Source of the DNA: Holosporales bacterium
GTDB lineage: Bacteria > Pseudomonadota > Alphaproteobacteria > BNTO01
Assembly (NCBI GenBank): GCA_031270515.1
Contig: JAISXM010000067.1
Location: forward strand, 1-15,341
DNA: 15,341 nt
Direction of reading: 5' to 3'
Below, in pieces: positions 13,711-15,341 of the stretch; the stretch's first letter is position 1, and each line of letters opens with the position of its first letter. The translations under genes were made by a program, and so were the position numbers. The notes beneath the pieces are model-generated. The model had not been told where the DNA came from. It was given only the letters and a program-made list of their open reading frames with translations, and made no database searches.

Positions 13711-15012
13711 CTATTTAGCTAGAAATTCAGTTTCTTTATCGACCCGATTAAGTACTTCCTCTGATGTCAAATATACGCGCTCATCCGTCCGTCGATCCTT
13801 CCACTCAAACATACCCTCCGCGCTTTTCGCCCCAACGACGATCTGATACGGAATCCCCACCAAATCCATGTCGGCGAACTTCACGCCTGCGCGTTCATCT
13901 CGGTCATCATACAGCACATCCACTCCCCGCTTTAGCATCTCGTGGTACAGCTCCTCCGCCCTTGCTGCCATTTGCGCGTCCTGCCAATTCGTCGTCATTA
14001 TGCCGATCAAAAATGGCGCAACAGATGTCGGCCAAATGATCCCGTTCTTGTCGTGGTTTGCCTCAATAATGGCCGCCACCAAGCGAGACACCCCGATCCC
14101 ATATGAGCCCATTTCAGGATAGAACGGCTCCCCATTGCTGCCAATGACTGAAAGCCCCATACTCCTCGAATATTTCGTTCCGAAGTGGAACACGTGTCCT
14201 ACCTCAATTCCACGCGCGACTTTCAAACGCTCGGCTGGAACGGGGCACGTGGACGCGTCATGCTTTTCGTCTGCGGCAGAATATATGCGCTCAATGTCTT
14301 CGAATTTGATTCTGTCACTGTGCAACGTATCGTATTCGCAGTCATAAAACACCTCGCTTTCCCCAGTGTCTGCCATTATATGAAACTCGTGGCTCAAATT
14401 GCCGCCAATCGCCCCGGAGTTCGCGCTGATGGGGATAGCCTTTAGTCCCATCCTCTGAAACGTTTTCAAATAGGAGAGGACTACTTTTTTATATGCAACG
14501 ACAGCGTCTTCTTTTGTTACGTCGAACGAATACCCGTCTTTCATCAAAAACTCCCGGCCGCGCATGACACCGAACCGCGGACGTATTTCATCACGAAACT
14601 TCCAGCTTATTTGATATATGTTCAGCGGTAATTGCTTGTAGCTTTTCAAAAATTGGCGCATCACATCTGTGATCACTTCCTCGTGGGTCGGTCCATACAG
14701 CATTTCGCGATCGTGGCGGTCCCTGATGCGTAGCATTTCCTTGCCGTAGTCGTCGTAGCGTCCACTCTCCTGCCACAGCTTTGCGGGTTGGATTGTCGGC
14801 ATCAGCACTCGACAACAGCCTGCATTGTCTTGCTCTTCGGCTACGATTTTTTCAACTTTGGATAGCACTCTCAACCCTAGAGGCAACCATGTGTATATTC
14901 CGTTGCATGTTTGGTATATCATGCCAGCACGAAGCATTAGGCGGTGGGATATAATTTGTGCGTCCGATGGATCTTCACGTAATGTGGGAACAAAATATTG
15001 AGATAATTTCAT
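13711..15012 (-). CDS. proS: Proline--tRNA ligase
   Basis: The enzyme charges tRNA-Pro with proline in the cytoplasm. Class II motif 2 is seen at 138-163 (KFRDE, then REFLMKDGYSF), motif 3 at 302-310 (GSYGIGVSR), and the substrate loop GPTHEEV at 107-113. The anticodon-binding domain occupies about 331-420, with DDRDERAGVKFADMDLVGIP. At 433 residues it belongs to the short ProS type of alphaproteobacteria, in which the long editing insertion between motifs 2 and 3 is absent. The start is well supported by AAGGAG eight bases upstream (complement of 15021-15026). recF begins one base after its stop, so the two genes form an operon read from a promoter upstream of 15012. Confidence 0.96.
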   Translation of the reverse strand: MKLSQYFVPTLREDPSDAQIISHRLMLRAGMIYQTCNGIYTWLPLGLRVLSKVEKIVAEEQDNAGCCRVLMPTIQPAKLWQESGRYDDYGKEMLRIRDRHDREMLYGPTHEEVITDVMRQFLKSYKQLPLNIYQISWKFRDEIRPRFGVMRGREFLMKDGYSFDVTKEDAVVAYKKVVLSYLKTFQRMGLKAIPISANSGAIGGNLSHEFHIMADTGESEVFYDCEYDTLHSDRIKFEDIERIYSAADEKHDASTCPVPAERLKVARGIEVGHVFHFGTKYSRSMGLSVIGSNGEPFYPEMGSYGIGVSRLVAAIIEANHDKNGIIWPTSVAPFLIGIMTTNWQDAQMAARAEELYHEMLKRGVDVLYDDRDERAGVKFADMDLVGIPYQIVVGAKSAEGMFEWKDRRTDERVYLTSEEVLNRVDKETEFLAK

Positions 15013-15020
15013 ATTGTTTT

Positions 15021-15026
15021 CTCCTT
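15021..15026 (-). promoter_or_regulatory. Ribosome binding site of proS
   Basis: AAGGAG on the minus strand, eight bases from the ATG. This is the strongest ribosome site in the window and fixes the proS start. Confidence 0.8.
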
Positions 15027-15204
15027 GACTGTAGTGTAATCAGAATAGCTCACTTCCCCGAGATATAAAACAACTGAATACTCTGGAACCAGGGTGGCCT
15101 CATGAAAAATTTTTAATAAGAACCCGTTATCTCTAATGACTTCAGTGTTGCACATTTTTTGCGCATTACTCAAATCGGCGCATCAAAATTGTATTTTATC
15201 CCTG

Positions 15205-15286
15205 CCCATAAAAACAATTTGCATTTTTCTCCTCATCCAGGTCTGGCATGATAACGAGTTTCAACTTGTTTGTTATGGGAACCCGG
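15205..15286 (+). repeat. 82-bp palindromic element, copy D
   Basis: Left arm CCCATAAAAACAATTTGCA, right arm TTCAACTTGTTTGTTATGGG, then AACCCGG. ATAACGAGT precedes the right arm. The length equals that of copies A, B and C. It lies upstream of proS and just before a possible gene start at 15307. Confidence 0.85.
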
Positions 15287-15306
15287 TTTAGTGGCTATTT
15301 TTTACT

Positions 15307-15341
15307 ATGGTTAAAAAGTATACGATTCTCAAAGAACGAGA
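15307..15341 (+). CDS. Possible 5' end of a gene running off the right edge
   Basis: An ATG at 15307 opens a frame reading MVKKYTILKER to the window edge. A basic start with a T-I-L-K-x-R pattern resembles the beginning of RnpA, the RNase P protein, but eleven residues are far too few to name it. No ribosome site is obvious. The opposite strand is also open here to a stop at 15288, so a gene ending from the right is the alternative. Confidence 0.2.
   Translation, partial: MVKKYTILKER

Larger units (their letters stand above)
15013..15306. other. Region upstream of proS with palindromic copy D
   Basis: It holds the proS ribosome site (15021-15026), presumably the proS promoter (no clear -35/-10 pair with good spacing), a short CTGGAACCAG palindrome (15082-15091), an AAAAATTTTT block and palindromic copy D (15205-15286). 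I see no RNA gene. Confidence 0.5.

Noticed and set aside
15075..15105. T-box-like AGGGTGG before proS
   Set aside because: It lies on the strand opposite to proS, the rest of the T-box consensus is absent, and T-boxes are not expected in alphaproteobacteria.
2443..15286. The 82-bp repeats as a CRISPR array
   Set aside because: The copies are kilobases apart with genes between them, so there is no regular repeat-spacer pattern.

Overview
The window looks like part of a chromosome from a host-associated, reduced-genome alphaproteobacterium, most likely of the Holosporales or Rickettsiales type. Three things suggest this. The four recognisable core genes all have alphaproteobacterial character: a DUF4167 protein, pssA, recF, and a short ProS of 433 residues without the long editing insertion. 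Roughly half of the window is predicted secreted proteins with eukaryotic-type repeat modules (ankyrin-like, Sel1). Gene density is low, with AT-rich intergenic gaps that hold a dispersed palindromic repeat. The order-level assignment is inference.

Layout, left to right. Positions 1-304 (minus) hold the 5' end of a secreted-protein gene that runs off the left edge. Positions 305-779 are an AT-rich gap with short tandem repeats, a degenerate copy of the palindromic repeat and a plausible promoter for the next gene. Positions 780-1391 encode a small basic Asn/Gln-rich protein with a DUF4167-type motif, and 1563-2360 encode phosphatidylserine synthase PssA.

From 2571 to 12010 lies a block of five predicted exported proteins with no housekeeping gene among them. 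They are a 271-residue unknown protein (minus); a 1316-residue protein with a possible lipoprotein signal, a Pro/Glu/Gln-rich linker, an HEMGH zinc-metalloprotease motif and 2.4 copies of a 230-residue ankyrin-like repeat; a 464-residue protein with an extremely cysteine-rich tail; and two tandem paralogous Sel1-repeat proteins that share an identical 45-bp leader. The four plus-strand genes of this block each have a similar 18-bp promoter-like box upstream, which suggests they are expressed together. Secreted host-interaction factors are the natural reading, but that is inference.

On the minus strand, proS (13711-15012) and recF (12339-13709) form a two-gene operon with one base between them. 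RecF carries an unusual repeat-rich insertion of about 75 residues just after the Walker A region.

An approximately 82-bp element with near-perfect inverted ends occurs four times (2443, 3512, 12143, 15205), plus one decayed copy (578). All copies lie between genes. This element, the protease/ankyrin-like protein and the shared promoter box are the most interesting items. No tRNA, rRNA, CRISPR array, transposase or phage gene was seen.
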